Part shown: piece after piece, positions 5,379-7,596 of the stretch
How the letters are laid out: each line of letters starts with the position of its first letter
Position numbering within the stretch: position 1 is the first letter of the stretch
Assembly: GCA_030638205.1 (NCBI GenBank)
Contig: DAOWFB010000174.1
Span: forward strand, 1 to 7,596
Direction: 5' to 3'
DNA: 7,596 nt
Source: Thalassospiraceae bacterium
GTDB lineage: Bacteria > Pseudomonadota > Alphaproteobacteria > Rhodospirillales > Magnetovibrionaceae
Notes under the pieces: generated by a model
The model's input: the letters and a program-made list of their open reading frames with translations, nothing else
Databases searched by the model: none
Told to the model about the DNA's origin: nothing
Made by a program: the position numbers and the translations under genes

Positions 5379-6476
5379 CTATCTTTTATGGCCGGTGTGC
5401 AGTTTACGTTCCAGTGCCATCGAATAGCGTGACATGCCAAAACAAAATACCCAAAAGCAAAATGCGGCAAACACATATCCTTCGGTCGATACACCGCGCC
5501 ATGCCGGGTCAACTATCGCAGACTGAACAGATCCTAGAACATCAAACAAACCGATAATCAGCACCAGCGTGGTATCTTTAAACAGCGCGATAAAGGTATT
5601 AACAATGCCGGGTATCACCAATTTTAATGCCTGCGGCATAATGATAAAGGTCATGGATTTCCAATAGCTCAGGCCCAATGCGCTGGCCGCTTCGTATTGG
5701 CCCTTGGGTATGGCTTGCAATCCGCCACGGATAACCTCGGCCATATATGCCGACTGGAACATGACAATGCCAATCATGGCGCGCAGCAGTTTGTTAAAGG
5801 TAACGCCTTCGGGCAGGAACAGCGGCAACATGACGGATGCCATAAACAAAACCGAAATAAGCGGAACACCGCGCCATAGCTCAATAAATATAATGCACAT
5901 GGTGCGGATTATGGGCATGTTTGAACGCCTGCCCAATGCCAGCAAAACACCAAACGGCAATGCTGCAATAATGCCAACAAAAGACAAAATCAGCGTAAGC
6001 GATAACCCACCCCATGATTCGGTTTCAACGTGGGCCAGACCAAGAATATCACCGGAAATAAGGTAAAATGAAATAAACGGAAACCCGGTAAGGGAAAAAA
6101 TGCCAAACCATTTTTTATAGGGGAACGCATCAAAAAACTGTGGCACAAACGTAATTGCCAACAAAGCAAATACTAAATTCATCCGCCAGTATTCTTCTGA
6201 TGGATAAAAACCATAAATGAACAATGTTATTCTTGCCCTAACAAAAGCCCAGCAGGCACCGGTTCCTGTGCAAGCGGCACCATCTTCGCCGCTAAAGGTG
6301 GCGCTGAATATGGCCCAATCTAATACTGGCGGAAGAAGAAGATAAATCAAATACAAACCAATAAACGTGAAAAATGTATTCATTGGTGTTGATACAAGGT
6401 TCTGGCGCACCCAGCCAACCACACCGGTTGTACTTGCCGGTGGTGGCATGTCTGCTATTTCCTTAAAACCGCTCAT
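5379..6476 (-). CDS. aapM: general L-amino acid ABC transporter, permease subunit AapM
   Basis: A 365-residue inner-membrane permease. The N-terminal part has a cytoplasmic stretch, a helix near 33-55, a loop containing two cysteines (C69, C75) and further helices near 99-115 and 125-147. The binding-protein-dependent permease domain spans about 158-355, opening with GGLSLTLILSF, the form typical of the His/Glu/Gln/Arg/opine class. The EAA loop, which docks the ATPase, is EAASALGLSYWKSM (262-275), leading into IIMPQALKLVIP. The long N-terminal extension before the permease domain is characteristic of AapM rather than simple HisM or GlnP proteins of about 220-240 residues. ATG 6476 is 3 nt after the aapQ stop, and its ribosome site GGAGAG (6489-6484) lies inside the last codons of aapQ, so translation is likely coupled. 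With AapQ it forms the heteromeric pore. Confidence 0.92.
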   Translation of the reverse strand: MSGFKEIADMPPPASTTGVVGWVRQNLVSTPMNTFFTFIGLYLIYLLLPPVLDWAIFSATFSGEDGAACTGTGACWAFVRARITLFIYGFYPSEEYWRMNLVFALLAITFVPQFFDAFPYKKWFGIFSLTGFPFISFYLISGDILGLAHVETESWGGLSLTLILSFVGIIAALPFGVLLALGRRSNMPIIRTMCIIFIELWRGVPLISVLFMASVMLPLFLPEGVTFNKLLRAMIGIVMFQSAYMAEVIRGGLQAIPKGQYEAASALGLSYWKSMTFIIMPQALKLVIPGIVNTFIALFKDTTLVLIIGLFDVLGSVQSAIVDPAWRGVSTEGYVFAAFCFWVFCFGMSRYSMALERKLHTGHKR

Positions 6477-6479
6477 TAA

Positions 6480-7596
6480 TTATCTCTCCACCAATGCTTT
6501 GCGCTTGTTATACCAGTTCATGATACTGGAAATGGCAAGACTGACGGCAAGGTAAACTGCCATTGTCATGCCGACAATTTCAACTGCTTGCCCAGTTTGA
6601 TTTAGGGTTGTCCCCATGAACACGGCAACAAGATCTGGGTAACCAATGGCCGTTGCCAATGACGAGTTCTTGGTCAAGTTAAGATACTGGCTGGTAAGCG
6701 GCGGAATAATAACGCGCAAGGCTTGCGGAATAACCACCAGTTTTAAGGTTGGTCCGTTTCTAACGCCCAGTGCATGGGCGGCTTCGGTCTGGCCGTGACT
6801 AACGGCCAAAATACCGGCGCGAACAATTTCGGCGATAAATGCTGCGGTATAAAAAGACAGCGCCCAAAGCAACGCCATCAATTCAGGGATTATCACAAAT
6901 CCGCCCTTGAAATTAAATCCTTTTAGTTCGGGATAGCTCAGCCCTATGGGCATGCCTGAAAGGAAAAAGGCAATTAGTGGCAAGCCAAATAAAAGCCCTA
7001 TGGAAGCATAAACCGTTGGAAATTGTTGACCGGTTGCTTCTTGTCTTTTTCCGGCCCACCTAGCTATTGCAATTATCAGGGCAACCGCAACTACAAACGC
7101 GCCGATTACCGCGCCTGAGCCAGCTTCAAACACAGGGGCCGGAGAATAAAAGCCACGATTGCTGAGAAAAAACGAATCCCACCACGAATAACTATTGCGC
7201 GGCCCGGGAAGAACTTGCAGCACCGCGAAATACCAGAAAAATATTTGCAGCAGCAACGGTATATTGCGCAACGTTTCAATATATACAGCGGCCAACCTTG
7301 AAATTATCCAGTTGTTTGATAGGCGCGCAATGCCCATGACAAAACCAACTGCGGTTGCCAGTATGATGCCTAAAAATGCGACAAGTAATGTGTTTAAAAA
7401 GCCAACAAGAAATGTTCTGCCGTATGTGAATGACTCATCGTATTCGACAAGAGTCATTAAAATACCAAAGCCGGCAGGATTATCAAGAAAGGCAAAACCG
7501 GTGGTAATTCCCCGGTTTTCCATATTGGTAAGGGTATTTTGAAAAATTATATAAAAGAAATAAACAACCGCAGCCAGGGCGACTGCCTGAAACACA
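6480..7596 (-). CDS. aapQ: general L-amino acid ABC transporter, permease subunit AapQ, 5'-truncated by window edge
   Basis: The visible 371-372 residues of a large inner-membrane permease, open to the right edge. A GTG at 7595 is in frame, but it falls at the start of the first membrane helix, so the true start probably lies some 15-40 codons further out (AapQ proteins are near 400 residues). The first part of the permease domain begins with FLVGFLNTLLVAFLG (about 62-76) and continues through IETLRNIPLLLQIFFWYF. An insert of about 110 residues with extra helices (near 160-178 and 196-214) separates it from the C-terminal half, as is usual for AapQ. The EAA loop is EAAHALGVRNGPTLK (271-285), followed by VIPQALRVIIPPL. 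It is upstream of aapM by 3 nt. The binding protein gene aapJ would be expected upstream, beyond 7596. Confidence 0.92.
   Translation of the reverse strand, partial: VFQAVALAAVVYFFYIIFQNTLTNMENRGITTGFAFLDNPAGFGILMTLVEYDESFTYGRTFLVGFLNTLLVAFLGIILATAVGFVMGIARLSNNWIISRLAAVYIETLRNIPLLLQIFFWYFAVLQVLPGPRNSYSWWDSFFLSNRGFYSPAPVFEAGSGAVIGAFVVAVALIIAIARWAGKRQEATGQQFPTVYASIGLLFGLPLIAFFLSGMPIGLSYPELKGFNFKGGFVIIPELMALLWALSFYTAAFIAEIVRAGILAVSHGQTEAAHALGVRNGPTLKLVVIPQALRVIIPPLTSQYLNLTKNSSLATAIGYPDLVAVFMGTTLNQTGQAVEIVGMTMAVYLAVSLAISSIMNWYNKRKALVER

Noticed and set aside
5704..6066. 120-codon open frame antisense to aapM, and similar ones antisense to aapP and aapQ
   Set aside because: They lie fully inside well-supported transporter genes and show no independent coding signal.

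Overview
The window looks like ordinary chromosomal sequence from an alphaproteobacterium, possibly Rhodospirillales-like. The basis is an AapQ-AapM-AapP type general L-amino-acid ABC transporter, a cysteine synthase of the TAGNTG subtype that I associate with alphaproteobacteria, and a DadA-type dehydrogenase. Base composition looks moderate by eye (not counted), with AT-rich intergenic stretches. Genus cannot be decided from this sequence alone. I see no rRNA, tRNA, CRISPR array, transposase or phage gene.

Layout. The left half (1-4130) is all on the + strand: the 3' part of a D-amino acid dehydrogenase gene (dadA-like), a four-helix CopD-family membrane protein, a Nudix hydrolase of the ADP-ribose pyrophosphatase (NudF) type starting 4 nt after it, a cysteine synthase (cysK-like) behind its own likely promoter, and a two-domain 3-mercaptopyruvate sulfurtransferase (sseA-like). 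The right half (4256-7596) is all on the - strand and reads as one operon entering from beyond the right edge: aapQ (5' end missing), aapM, aapP and a 90-residue protein of unknown function. The periplasmic binding protein gene (aapJ) would be expected just outside the window. The two halves converge on a gap (4131-4255) holding a 23-bp tandem repeat.

How the genes work together. The transporter would bring amino acids across the inner membrane using ATP. DadA oxidises D-amino acids to keto acids. CysK makes cysteine from O-acetylserine and sulfide, and the sulfurtransferase moves sulfur from 3-mercaptopyruvate, a cysteine transamination product. The common theme is amino-acid uptake and sulfur amino-acid metabolism. 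The Nudix and CopD-like proteins are not obviously part of that theme.

Nothing here is convincingly a new biological system. The points most worth a second look are the 23-bp tandem repeat that places stop codons in all three frames on both strands, two palindromes around an extended -10 promoter ahead of cysK, the small ERERCAKVA-motif protein at the end of the transporter operon, and a Nudix box lacking its usual late glycine.
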